Below are positions 28,901 to 35,395 of a stretch of DNA of 64,000 bases, piece by piece (the stretch's first letter is position 1; every line of letters begins with the position of its first letter). The position numbers and the translations under genes are program-made. The stretch lies in contig NW_026262701.1 of NCBI RefSeq assembly GCF_021869535.1, positions 7,393,501-7,457,500 of the forward strand, given 5' to 3'. Below the pieces are notes generated by a model, which saw only the letters and a list, made by a program, of their open reading frames with translations, was not told the origin of the DNA and did not search any database. Source of the stretch: Mytilus californianus (taxonomy: Eukaryota; Mollusca; Bivalvia; Mytilida; Mytilidae).

Positions 28901-30601
28901 ATTTAACTTCAAGGGGGGGTTAAGGTTTTTTGCCTGAGTCAGAAAATATTTTTCACGCTTTTTTTTTAGTTTTTCGACACTGTCAATCAAATTTTTTTTC
29001 CAGAATTTAAAACTATATATAAGGTATGGGGGAAAACTGGATTCAGAATAATTTTTTTTGTCATCTGCTTGACACAATATTTGTTTTCATCAAATTGGAG
29101 ATCAGAATATTTTTTTTGGAAAAAATCAATAACCCCCCCCCCCCCCCTTTGAAGTTAATGGTTATTCCCTTATGATTTTATTGTGGTCTTGGGTTGCTTC
29201 CTATTGACCAATACGCTACACCACTTTTTCTTCATACTGGAATAGACACCTCTTTAAAACTTCATCTAGCTATCACCTGTTCTTTTATTAGACTGAAAAC
29301 TTATTTAATTTGTCCAAGACCATAACATGTTGTAAAATGGTCAAGTAAGACCAAGAATTGATCTTAATCATCAATCTATCTTGACTATGCAGGACAGAAG
29401 TCAAAGGTAATTTTTATGTTAAATGTTAGCCAATTTATTTGTTTTCACAGCCTCCATGGATAACATGTCTGGTTACACACAAGTATTAGACCTGTTTTCC
29501 TTCAAGTGATGCTGGCACCACCACAAAAACAATGAGTTGAAGGTTATCAACCTTTTGTTATAACATACACACTGATAATTGATCTGTAGACAGACTCAAT
29601 ACAATATAACACAAGTGTATATCAGGAAAATGCATGGGTTTAAAAAAAAATACATAAAACATTCAAAACAACACAGCAGTCAACATGTAGCCAAGTTTAA
29701 GGAGGGAATTTATATATATAAATCTCATAATGAACTTAATGATTACCCAGATTTGAATTAAACTCATATGAATTTCATAAAAATGTTTATCAATGGACTT
29801 ACTGATAAATGATACACAACAATATTTGATTTTATAAATTCTCTTCAAATAGATATAAGAAGATGTGGTATGAGTGCCAATGAGACAACTCTCCATCCAA
29901 ACAAACCAATTTGTAAAAGTAAACCATTATAGGTCAAAGTACGGCCTTCAACACAGAGCCTGGCTCACACCGAACAGCAAACTATAAAGGGCCCCAAAAA
30001 TGACTTGTGTAAAACCATTCAAACAGGAAAACCAACGGTCTTATCTATATAAAAAACGAGAAACGAGAAACACTTATGAACCACATCAACAAACGACAAC
30101 CACTGAACATCAGGTTCCTGACTTAGGACAGGTGCAAACAAATATATTATTAGGCGCCAACCTTCACCCTACCTAAAACAATAGTGTAACATCACAACAT
30201 AGAAAGACACACTATAAAATATCAATTGAAATGGATTAACTCAATCAAAAGACATATTAACAAAAACAAGTGAACATACAATAAACAAATAAATTTGATC
30301 TATGACATAATATAAATACAAAATTAATAAAACAAGGGGTTACATAAACAAAAAATTCATATCAAATTCCATTTTGATTCTTACAACATATGAAATAATC
30401 TAATTTGTCAAACCTACAAAGAACATACCTAGGAGATAAATATTGCTGAAGTCTGACAGTCATCTATGTCAGTAGAAACTCAATCTTTGTAAAATCTTAA
30501 ACTTACCTGTTATATCTAGTAGATTTACTAATTGTTGGTGACCTGTCAGTCTTACACAGAAGTATAACCCAAAGTTGTTCTAACATCTCCACATAGGCCA
30601 T
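1874..30601 (-). CDS. ARHGAP32: Gene-level entry: Rho GTPase-activating protein 32/33-like (PX-SH3-RhoGAP), 13 exons, 3' incomplete
   Basis: RhoGAP proteins of this family stimulate GTP hydrolysis by Rho/Rac/Cdc42-type GTPases. The vertebrate members act at membranes and the actin cytoskeleton, notably in neurons. The spliced minus-strand exons give about 481 residues. PX domain: about residues 100-225, with RRTYKNF at 159-165. SH3: about 252-312, with KRYTA near 257, WW at 288-289 and GFFPSECVEL at 298-307. A linker follows (KERVFGCDLGEHLLNSG), then the start of RhoGAP with GIYRLSG (Arg finger about 396) and LLKMYFRELPNPLL (Lys436, Arg440, the other invariant pair of the fold). All 12 introns start GT, end AG and keep phase. 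The vertebrate paralogues ARHGAP32 and ARHGAP33 share this layout, so I cannot say which is closer; a single invertebrate co-orthologue is likely. The rest of RhoGAP (including the conserved Asn) and any C-terminal tail lie beyond position 1. Confidence 0.93.
1951..2551 (-). other. Intron 12, nothing else recognised
   Basis: AT-rich intron between exons 12 and 13 with GTAAGT and TTTTAG ends. No repeat or additional exon was recognised. Confidence 0.7.
2552..2696 (-). CDS. ARHGAP32: ARHGAP32/33-like exon 12 (RhoGAP)
   Basis: Acceptor CTATTTTTCAG, 145 nt (1 + 144), donor TTTGCA|GTAAGT (phase 0). Residues 409-456 include DEDRVPDLRADIYLQDIHSI then SSLLKMYFRELPNPLLTYQL. The Lys and Arg of LLKMYFRELP are the conserved RhoGAP residues that contact the GTPase and support the arginine finger. 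Confidence 0.95.
3141..3452 (-). repeat. Four tandem partial copies of exon 11 with their splice donors, 78 bp period
   Basis: Minus-strand exon ends (the base before GT) fall at 3453, 3375, 3297, 3219 and 3141, exactly 78 bp apart. Each unit carries codons from the end of the exon 11 segment (EEHGIVDGIYRLSG..NIQKL) followed by AG|GTAAGT, or AG|GTAACA in the copy at 3141. Variation is minimal: CTGAG or CTTAG before the donor. No unit after the first has a pyrimidine-rich acceptor. Read through in the exon 11 frame, each junction gives a stop (CTG AGG TAA). Open frames on the plus strand here are shadows of this array. Confidence 0.92.
3453..3555 (-). CDS. ARHGAP32: ARHGAP32/33-like exon 11 (arginine finger of RhoGAP)
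   Basis: Acceptor TTTATTTTAG, 103 nt (2 + 99 + 2), donor CTGAG|GTAAGT. It encodes VPLVLKSCSEVIEEHGIVDG then IYRLSGITSNIQKLR. GIYRLSG carries the catalytic arginine finger (about residue 396) that enters the GTPase active site. This is the only copy with a real acceptor. Four more copies of its last ~71 nt, each with a donor, follow directly in intron 11 (see the repeat at 3141-3452). Confidence 0.94.
3556..4114 (-). other. Intron 10, nothing else recognised
   Basis: AT-rich intron between exons 10 and 11. A pyrimidine-rich acceptor (TTTATTTTAG) precedes exon 11. No other feature seen. Confidence 0.7.
4115..4264 (-). CDS. ARHGAP32: ARHGAP32/33-like exon 10 (SH3-RhoGAP linker)
   Basis: Acceptor TATATTGCAG, 150 nt (2 + 147 + 1), donor ATGATG|GTAAAT. 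Residues 325-373 include VRKHGKFLSFLRMFFTTRPA, LKQTGIVKERVFGCDLGEHL and LNSGHD. KERVFGCDLGEHLLNSG is almost invariant in ARHGAP32/33 and opens the RhoGAP domain. Confidence 0.95.
4265..5505 (-). other. Intron 9, nothing else recognised
   Basis: AT-rich intron of 1241 bp with donor GTAGGC and acceptor ATTGCAG. No further exon or repeat recognised. Confidence 0.65.
5506..5587 (-). CDS. ARHGAP32: ARHGAP32/33-like exon 9 (SH3 end)
   Basis: Acceptor CTTTCCAG, 82 nt, ending in phase 1 at the donor CAATA|GTAGGC. It encodes VGFFPSECVELIGDKVPSSV then ENRIPLN (residues 297-323). FPSECVEL is the SH3 FPxxYVxL motif. The donor lacks the usual G at -1, but it is the only one that joins exon 10 in frame and reproduces the family spacing to the KHGK segment. 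Confidence 0.88.
5956..6033 (-). CDS. ARHGAP32: ARHGAP32/33-like exon 8 (SH3 core)
   Basis: Acceptor TGTGTTTAG, 78 nt (26 codons, phase 0/0), donor TTTGAG|GTAAAA. Residues 271-296 read VGDIVSVIDMPAAEDTIWWR then GKRGFE. The double Trp is the ligand-groove position of SH3 domains. Confidence 0.95.
6488..6610 (-). CDS. ARHGAP32: ARHGAP32/33-like exon 7 (PX-SH3 linker, SH3 start)
   Basis: Acceptor TGTTGATAG, 123 nt (41 codons, phase 0/0), donor CTAGAG|GTAAAT. Residues 230-270 include LDNRGNRLLAIDDSGINTPA, AAHAVKRYTAQ and DEISLE. The INTPA..AAH.VKRYTA segment is diagnostic of ARHGAP32/33 and opens the SH3 fold; KRYTA stands where other SH3 domains have ALYDY. Confidence 0.95.
7129..7221 (-). CDS. 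ARHGAP32: ARHGAP32/33-like exon 6 (end of PX domain)
   Basis: Acceptor CTGTTACAG, 93 nt (31 codons, phase 0/0), donor TTTGAG|GTGAGT. Residues 199-229 read EMETELSSYLQRFSNIANSM then LNCGTILNWFE. This matches the PX C-terminal helix of the family (LxxYLSRLSxIA...NCGPxLTWxE). Confidence 0.93.
7858..8928 (+). mobile_element. Tandem-array element with 3' hairpin, ~190 bp units (intron 5)
   Basis: It starts GTTAGGGTTCCACGGAACCC then TGTCTCGCC, and ends with a GACGACGCCGACGG stretch and a stem-loop (TCGCTTTTTCGACTAAAGTC then GAAGGCTCGACAAAAA). Between them are four to five ~190 bp units; the landmark AACTAAGTCCATTTATAAG occurs near 8090, 8280, 8470 and 8661. The layout equals that of the elements at 15245 and 38800: a TGTCTCGCC-like start, tandem units, and a hairpin with GACAAAAA at the end. 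It is non-coding and of non-autonomous type. Confidence 0.7.
8936..9641 (-). other. Right part of intron 5, with a 36 bp direct duplication
   Basis: The unit TTATACCCTAATTAATGACA (continuing AAATGTAAGGCAAG) is repeated at about 9200-9268. A fragment of the dispersed family around GGCAAATGTTTCATGCATAT lies at about 9310-9345. The rest is unremarkable. Confidence 0.6.
9642..9869 (-). CDS. ARHGAP32: ARHGAP32/33-like exon 5 (PX domain core)
   Basis: Acceptor TTTTTTCCAG, 228 nt (76 codons, phase 0 at both ends), donor TACGAG|GTCAGA. Residues 123-198 contain KSWNVRRTYKNFRLLDRQLH and FDRKFSQLGDL. The R-R-x-Y-x-x-F segment corresponds to the PX phosphoinositide-binding strand (RRYSxF). The CIFDRKFSQL segment is specific to this family (CIYDRRFSQL in vertebrates). 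Lipid binding is inferred from the family, not shown here. Confidence 0.95.
9870..12116 (-). other. Intron 4, with foldback and dispersed fragments
   Basis: The intron contains the hairpin at 11029-11110 and fragments of a dispersed family near 11680-11860 (CAGTGGCAAAATTTCATGCA) and 11880-12030. A short open frame on the plus strand at 10772-10954 has locally higher GC, but no splice context or family match. No further exon of the host gene was found. Confidence 0.55.
11029..11110. repeat. Foldback hairpin in intron 4
   Basis: The arms ACTTGTCTCAGAAAAAAATA (from 11029) and TGTTTTTTTCTGAGACAAGT (to 11110) pair over about 25 bp with a ~27 bp loop, extended inward by ATATCTCT and AGAGATAT. A small foldback element or an RNA hairpin are both possible. 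Confidence 0.65.
12117..12201 (-). CDS. ARHGAP32: ARHGAP32/33-like exon 4 (start of PX domain)
   Basis: Acceptor CTATTTTAG, 85 nt, donor ATTAAG|GTAAGA (phase 0). It encodes residues 95-122: a Ser-Thr stretch, then RFPKLQECAHFHYDFVELGK. FPK..ECAHFHYE is a hallmark of ARHGAP32/33 just upstream of the PX core, so this is a clear homologous match. Confidence 0.92.
12532..12650. mobile_element. 119 bp element with 12 bp inverted ends
   Basis: The ends TAGTCCCCTACC and GGTAGGGGACTA are exact inverse complements. The interior has a GACA microsatellite and GTCCCCTTCGACTTCGTCGG. It lies in intron 3. A MITE-like element is the simplest reading; no clear target duplication was identified. Confidence 0.55.
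12651..13632 (-). other. Intron 3, remainder
   Basis: AT-rich intron with an AATG microsatellite near 13450-13466. No additional exon was found. Confidence 0.6.
13633..13724 (-). CDS. ARHGAP32: ARHGAP32/33-like exon 3
   Basis: Acceptor ATTATTACAG, 92 nt, donor TCTAG|GTAACA (phase 2). It encodes residues 64-93, ending HRSSMMKVRRLS. The SMMKV segment corresponds to the SMKV segment just before the PX domain in vertebrate ARHGAP32, which is the best evidence that the frame is right. Phase 2 at its end is required by exon 4, whose other frames contain stops. Confidence 0.8.
13725..14451 (-). other. Intron 2
   Basis: Donor GTACCA after exon 2 and acceptor ATTATTACAG before exon 3. A reverse-orientation fragment of the family around TTTGCCACTGGACATTGAGT lies near 13833-13866. 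Nothing else recognised. Confidence 0.6.
14452..14545 (-). CDS. ARHGAP32: ARHGAP32/33-like exon 2
   Basis: Acceptor TTTACAG, 1 + 93 nt, donor ACAAG|GTACCA (phase 0). It encodes NVRVDEDDEPYRKSSTATIR and continues to TVYYNK (residues 33-63), a hydrophilic acidic/Ser-Thr-rich stretch before the PX domain. Only this frame is open between the two splice sites. It joins exon 1 in phase 2 and exon 3 in phase 0. No family motif falls here, so confidence is below that of the domain exons. Confidence 0.75.
15245..16640 (+). mobile_element. Tandem-array element with 3' hairpin ('GAACCATGAAAATGAGGTCA' family), copy 1
   Basis: It starts CAAGAGTGCACACGCTGAAA TGTCTCGCC. Units of roughly 140-170 bp follow, each with ACTGAACCATGAAAATGAGG then TCAAGGTCAGATGACACCTG and CCATACACCAAATATAGTTG. 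It ends in a GCC(GCC)n stretch and the hairpin TGTCGAGCTTTCTGCGACAA then AAGTCGCAGGCTCGACAAAAA. It lies inside intron 1. A second copy is at 33780-35020. Open frames over it are repeat shadows. Confidence 0.75.
16641..17420. other. Intron 1 sequence, nothing recognised
   Basis: AT-rich sequence with no repeat, exon or RNA gene recognised. Confidence 0.55.
17421..17652 (+). CDS. Orphan exon-like ORF, antisense to intron 1 (function unknown)
   Basis: A 232 bp segment on the plus strand lies between a strong acceptor (TTTATTTTTACTTTAG) and a donor (CATATCAG|GTAGGT), and is open across its full length. It encodes EESYVGLNNTVKSVTKSQTI and onward to a Cys-containing part (KKSCSLQVQCTFGAN, KTGLTCYKVFLQTG) and PPHIR. 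I recognise no family. It could be one exon of a gene in the opposite direction inside intron 1, a retained fragment of an old mobile element, or chance. Neighbouring plus-strand exons were not found, so it is reported as a candidate only. Confidence 0.3.
20388..20665 (+). repeat. Dispersed mussel-type repeat, copy 2
   Basis: It opens AAAGAAGAATGTGTCAATGG then GACACAGATG and includes ACATTTGGTTGATGCAAACT and GACGTACAGATGGACAA, ending TTGGGCATAA. It is the same family as 1035-1452 with one internal unit. The open frame over it is not a gene. Confidence 0.75.
23333..23824 (+). repeat. Two copies of a 'GATTGATTG(C/T)TGGTGTTTA' dispersed repeat
   Basis: TTGATTGATTGCTGGTGTTT (about 23335) and ATTGATTGATTGTTGGTGTTTAATGCCA (about 23717) open two related segments. 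Each continues with TGCCA.TTTCA.CACT and GGCTAT. The second runs directly into the 63 bp satellite. This resembles a widely dispersed bivalve repeat (from memory). Confidence 0.55.
23825..24665 (+). repeat. 63 bp satellite, about 13 units
   Basis: The unit contains GACAGATAAACTGGCAAAGG then AGTC.AATGCACCTGTCACAA and CAGGGATCACAATCTCAGTG. Units differ by a few substitutions; the left units carry CCTTCCACAAGCAGGG in place of CCTGTCACAACAGGG. The period is divisible by three, which keeps frames open on both strands. These are not considered genes. Confidence 0.85.
24775..25055 (+). repeat. Dispersed repeat ending in a GCCCC..GGGGC palindrome
   Basis: It opens AATGTGTCCATAGTACACGA AGCCCC, contains GACTTCAACTTCATCAAAAAC and a GACAGACAGAC..GACGGACGG stretch, and ends ATAATGCCCCTTATTGGGGC ATAA. 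A related degraded copy lies at about 11880-12030. Confidence 0.65.
29845..30330 (+). repeat. Dispersed mussel repeat (GCCAATGAGACAACTCTCC family), longest copy
   Basis: It opens ATATAAGAAGATGTGGTATG AGTGCCAATGAGACAACTC and continues with CATTATAGGTCAAAGTACGG, CTATAAAGGGCCCCAAAAAT and GACAACCACTGAACATCAGG. It sits in intron 1, about 180 bp past the exon 1 donor. Shorter related pieces are at 52220-52560, 62155-62310 and (minus strand) 37795-37855. The repeat is familiar from mussel sequence in general; its class is not clear to me. Confidence 0.7.
30507..30601 (-). CDS. ARHGAP32: ARHGAP32/33-like exon 1 (start codon, residues 1-31 plus 2 nt)
   Basis: ATG at 30601-30599 opens MAYVEMLEQLWVILLCKTDR and runs to a strong donor AACAG|GTAAGT, ending in phase 2. 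That fits the phase-2 acceptor of exon 2 at 14545, giving Arg32. An in-frame TGA lies 16 codons upstream of the ATG with no Met between. No convincing pyrimidine-rich acceptor is seen just upstream. This suggests that 5' UTR precedes the ATG in the same exon; further non-coding exons at higher coordinates cannot be excluded. The N-terminal peptide is not conserved with the vertebrate proteins I know, so this exon rests on phase, donor quality and the upstream stop. Confidence 0.7.
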
Positions 30602-31806
30602 AAAACAATTAGCTAATGTCCTAATTGTTTTGAAATTCTTATATCAATCTGCTCATTTCCTCGTGTTTTCATTTAGTGATATAAACATATATTTTTACTT
30701 GAACTTCAGTATGTCATGAATTCCAATACACTTTACCATCACAAAACTCATTATTTTGTACTTTCAAAAGAATAAACATCATCGTCATGATAAAAGGTGT
30801 CATTCAGTCAACAAAAATTATTATTGGTCCATAAGCATTTTCAATTTCCTTAATAAAAATTCTCAAAAACAACATTAGATTCCATATTCTATTGGAAGCA
30901 TCCTTTCCAAAGTAAAATCAAAGAGGATATAGAATTTCTTGGATGTTGATATTGATTTACATCTGAATCAACTTTAAATGGATCATGTCTCCCAGTGGTG
31001 AGTAATGACCAATATCCTCCATAACACAGTATAAAATACAAAATACTGACACTGCTTCATTATTATCATCAATAATTGACCTCAGCATGGATGAGTCAAT
31101 CAGCTGATGCAGGTATACACACAAAGCAGGTGCTTGCATGTGTACATGCTTAATACTAGTCAGACCAACTGCTCAGAAAAACAAAACACTGAAGATCTGA
31201 GATAAACTAACAATTCTGTGGATGATCAAATATTCATTATCCTCAGTAAATAAAGATTATATTGATTTCATATGTTTCAATAAAACGTTAATAAATGGCA
31301 AAATGAACAAAAACGATTTTCGGGGTTTCCCAAAAATCTATGTTGCATTTAAGTGTCAGAGATCAAAATGTCCATCTGCCTACCCTAAATCAATGTCTTT
31401 TCCCCCCTTTGAAAATAATCAATATAGCTGTTAAATTAATTCTTAAGAAATGTTAAGTGCCTGATGTTTTACCAGTTGACAGGAAGAATGACTTCAGACT
31501 GAGTCACAATTGACGAAGGAAAACACTTTTCTTTTTTTAGGATTACTAATCAATAATTACGTAAATGGATACCTTAAGCCTTATAATTGATGTAAGGCCA
31601 GATAAAGTCAGTCTGTAGGGGATATTCCATCACAACTTTCCCACTCTGATGTCAGACCTTTTCAGTGGAATTATCATCATAGGTATGATAATTTTTTATA
31701 TGATTATTTTAGAAATTTTAATTGTGCATATGGTAAATTTTTTTTGATACAAATGTGTATTCAAAAGCAAAATATTTTCTTAAAAGTTCTGTATTACAAA
31801 GTGCTT

Positions 31807-31848
<42 letters not shown>

Positions 31849-33775
31849 TTTCATATATTTATCAAACTTTATGAAATTCACAAATATTTTAGTTTTTTCA
31901 TATAGAAGATTATGTGTTGCAAAGTTATATAAATTATATTCCATTCTTAATAATCTTGCATTTTTTTCTTAAAGCAGGTAAAGTTGTGTTTCCATGGACA
32001 ACCTGGACATCACCTGGTGACTCAATATAAACAGATCCAGGAACAAATCAATGAGACCTGTCTGATTATCAGGTGTTCTATCATATCTAACATAAACAGG
32101 GTTAATTAAATGTCTTCAATGTTAATTAGAGATCAGAAGTCACATACATGTAGGTCTGGCTTTCTCTAATAATTGGTTTGTGCTTTGTGGTCTGCTCCAG
32201 CCAGTGATTAAGTTAGATGTGACTCCTAAGTCTCACATTGTCTCATTAACTCATAACGAATGGTTTCTGATGGAGGAGGCTGATCTTGTCTGCATGCTAA
32301 AAGCTGTAATTACAGTTTGATAAATTTGTCCTCTGATTGGAGGTCAAGAGTTCCTGGAATGATCACAGACGTAATTATATTTGTAGAATTCAATTAATGA
32401 TGCACGAAACTTCAATCAGAAATGGTTATGTTACAATAAACTGGTTAAACTAATGTATGGTTAATCATATGTTTAAATAATTCAGATTGTATGATTTCAC
32501 AAATCTCCTTATATTTAAGTTTCTTAATCAAGCTTGTGTTCCTTCCATCCCGTCTACTTCATTTAAGGAAAACTCCCTAAGGAAATCGGTTTAAGTAAGA
32601 AAGTTCTCTTTGATATTAACAGCTAACAACTCCCTGATTTATTAAAGGCCTACAAAGTGACTAGTCAAAATCAGAACTAGTGTATGGACATTTATGAGAA
32701 ATATGAAAGTTTCCTGCATATGATGCATTATAAGAATTCTCCATTGCAGGTAGAAGTATTTAAAAGTTTAAAAGCTACAACAGGATGTCAAAGTACTAGA
32801 CAGTAGAGTAATAGTAGAGAATTTAATCCTCCATCAAAGACTTCTGCAAATTTATCAATCCTACTCAAAGACGCCATATTTCAGAAATGTTTTCCTAATT
32901 ATTTGTAACTGAATCAATACCACTTTAAGACTATATGTTACCTAAGCCTTGTTAATCCAAAACTTATAGTACACATTGTATGACAGTGTACCACAGAACA
33001 TGTACCATGGTAAAAGTACAAGAAATATCAATTAATGAAATGTACAATTAGCCCACCCTTGTCTGGACATTATGGAGTTATTGGAGAAATAATCCTGGAG
33101 ATCCCTTATCAATTATGTAAAAGTTAATTGTGTCAAATACAGTAGGAAAATTCAATTACAAACACCATATAATTTAATTATATTGGTTATAACAAAATTG
33201 TTATTGATTATATTGTGTTAATAAATAAAGGATGGTAAATATAGGGGTAAATGCCCCCATTAATCTACAAAAAAAAATATGTAAAATACCCATGGGCATG
33301 AATGCTTCATGCATATGATGCATAAACATAATTCACTACTGCATTTATAAGATATAAAAGCTAAAGAAATGCCACTACATACTTAAAAACACAATATTTC
33401 AGAAAGGTTTTCGTAATTGTTAGTGACGGAATCAATATCAACTCAATACCAATGCTTTGGTGCTTTAATAATCAGCTGTTTTCATTTGGAATTAAAATAT
33501 ATGTAGGAGGCATATTTTCCAGACTGAATCAGCTGATGTTTGCTAAAGATGGTATGATATAAAATATCAATACATAATAGCCTATAATTTCAAGTCATTA
33601 CATGACATAATATCACAAAATATAACAAACTTAAGAAGGACCAGAGAACCTAAAGAGAGTTCAAAGTTCAAAAGAGGGAGAAAGTAATGGATAAAACATA
33701 CAAATGTGGATGTCTAGTGGAAAATGATTAAAAAGATGGGAAAAGGGAAATGAAAAAGTAGGAATGTAAAACAAA
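30602..33775. other. Region upstream of exon 1: 5' UTR/promoter candidate, otherwise nothing recognised
   Basis: The sequence directly above 30601 should hold the 5' UTR and possibly the promoter of the ARHGAP32/33-like gene, but no CpG-rich block or convincing core promoter is visible. A (TA)n microsatellite lies at about 31813-31844. The rest is AT-rich with no gene. Confidence 0.45.
31813..31844. repeat. (TA)n microsatellite
   Basis: About 16 uninterrupted TA dinucleotides. Confidence 0.95.
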
Positions 33776-33779
33776 AAGA

Positions 33780-35395
33780 GTGCAAGCCCTGAAATGTCTT
33801 GCCTGCATTACTTATTGTTGAAAGTCTGTAATATGAAGGTTTTACTACGTAATTGCATAAACTTAACATTATCAATGATCCATGTAAATGAGGTCCAGGT
33901 CAGATGAACCCTGCCAGACAGACATGAACACCTTATAATCATTCCATGCACCAAATAAAGTAAGCATATTGCTTATAATATCAGAGAAACAGACCTAGTT
34001 ACCACAACAGTGCACATGCTGAAATGTCTCGCCTGCTTTACTGACCATTGTTTTTATGTTGATAGTCCTAAATATAAAGATTTACTACAAGTATCACATA
34101 ACTTAATATGATCCAAGAAAATGAGGTCCAGGTTAGATAAACCAAACCTGAACTATATGTACACCTGACAATCATTCCATACACAAAATATAGTTGACCT
34201 ATTGCTAATAGTTTCTTAGAAACAAACTTACACAGGTATACTAACATTGACCAATGAACCATGACAATGAGATCAAGGTAAGATGATACCTGCCAGACAG
34301 ACATATACACCTTACAATCATTCCATACACCAAATATAGTTGAGCTATTTCTTATAGTTAAAGAAAAACAGACCAAAACATAAAAACTTAACACTAAACA
34401 ATGAACCGTGAAAATGAGGTCAAGGTCAAATAAAACCTGCCAGACTGACATGTACATCATAAAATATTTCCATACACCAAATATAGTTGACCTATTGCAT
34501 AAAGTATAAGAAAAAAAGACCAGAACACAAAAACTTAACTTTAACCACTGAACCATGAAAATGAGGTCAAGGTCAGATGACACCTGCCAGTTGGACATGT
34601 ACACCTTACATTCATTCCATACCCCAAATATAGTAGACCTATTGCTTATAGTATCTGAGATATGGACTTGACCACCAAAACTTAACCTTGTTCACTGATC
34701 CATGAAATAAGGTCGAGGTCAAATGAAAACTGCCTGACAGACACAAGGACCTTGCAAAGTACGCACATACCAAATATAGTTATCATATTAATGTCCTCAT
34801 AATAAGAGAGAATTTAAAATAACAAAAAATCTTAACTTTTTTTCAAGTAGTCTGATAAGTCACTGAACCATGAAATTGAGGTCAAGGACAATGGATATAT
34901 GACAGACAGAAACTTCATAACATAAGGCATCTATGTACAAAGTATGAAGCATCCAGGTCTTCCACCTTCACTATTCCTATGTCAAGCTTTTGGCAACAGA
35001 AGTCTCAGGCTCGACAAAAACTGAACATTGACCATTGAACAATTAAAATGAGGTGAAGGTCAGATGAACCCTGCCAGACAACATGTAAACCTGAAATCAT
35101 TCTATTCACCAAGTATAGTTGACCTATTGCTTATAGTATCTGAGAAACAGTTATAACCATGAAAACTATACATTGACCAATGAACCATGAAAATATGGTC
35201 AAGGTCTGCTGAACCCTGCTAGAAATTACAATTATCTAACACACCAAATATAGTTGACCTATTGCTTATAGTATCTGATTAACTGGCAAACCATGAAAAC
35301 TTAATATTTGCCAATGAAGCGTTGAAAAAAGAGGTTAAGCTAGCTGTTATGACCTTGAGCTTGCAAGGTCTTCAACTCTTCATGAGGCTTCTGGA
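33780..35395 (+). mobile_element. Tandem-array element ('GAACCATGAAAATGAGGTCA' family), copy 2
   Basis: Two nested starts are seen (AGAGTGCAAGCCCTGAAATG near 33777 and CAGTGCACATGCTGAAATGT near 34008, each leading into TGTCT.GCCTGC). Degenerate units like those at 15245-16640 follow, up to a terminal hairpin near 34976-35020 (GTCAAGCTTTTGGCAACA then GGCTCGACAAAAA). Further units lie beyond the hairpin to about 35395. The long minus-strand open frame at 34068-34604 is a repeat shadow. Confidence 0.7.

Larger units (their letters stand above)
14546..30506 (-). other. Intron 1 of the ARHGAP32/33-like gene (about 16 kb)
   Basis: The intron runs from the donor GTAAGT at 30506 to the acceptor TTTACAG before 14545. 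It contains the array at 15245-16640, the plus-strand exon-like ORF at 17421-17652, dispersed repeats at 20388-20665, 24775-25055 and 29845-30330, and the 63 bp satellite at 23825-24665. Homopolymer C runs occur near 25528-25541, 27187-27212 and 29133-29148. The stretches 17653-20387, 20666-23329 and 25056-29844 otherwise show only AT-rich sequence with no recognisable gene. A short direct duplication carrying CATTCCATACCTGTTTATACC lies at 26855-26913. Confidence 0.75.

Noticed and set aside
34068-34604. 178-codon minus-strand frame
   Set aside because: Lies entirely in the 'GAACCATGAAAATGAGGTCA' tandem element and follows its period.
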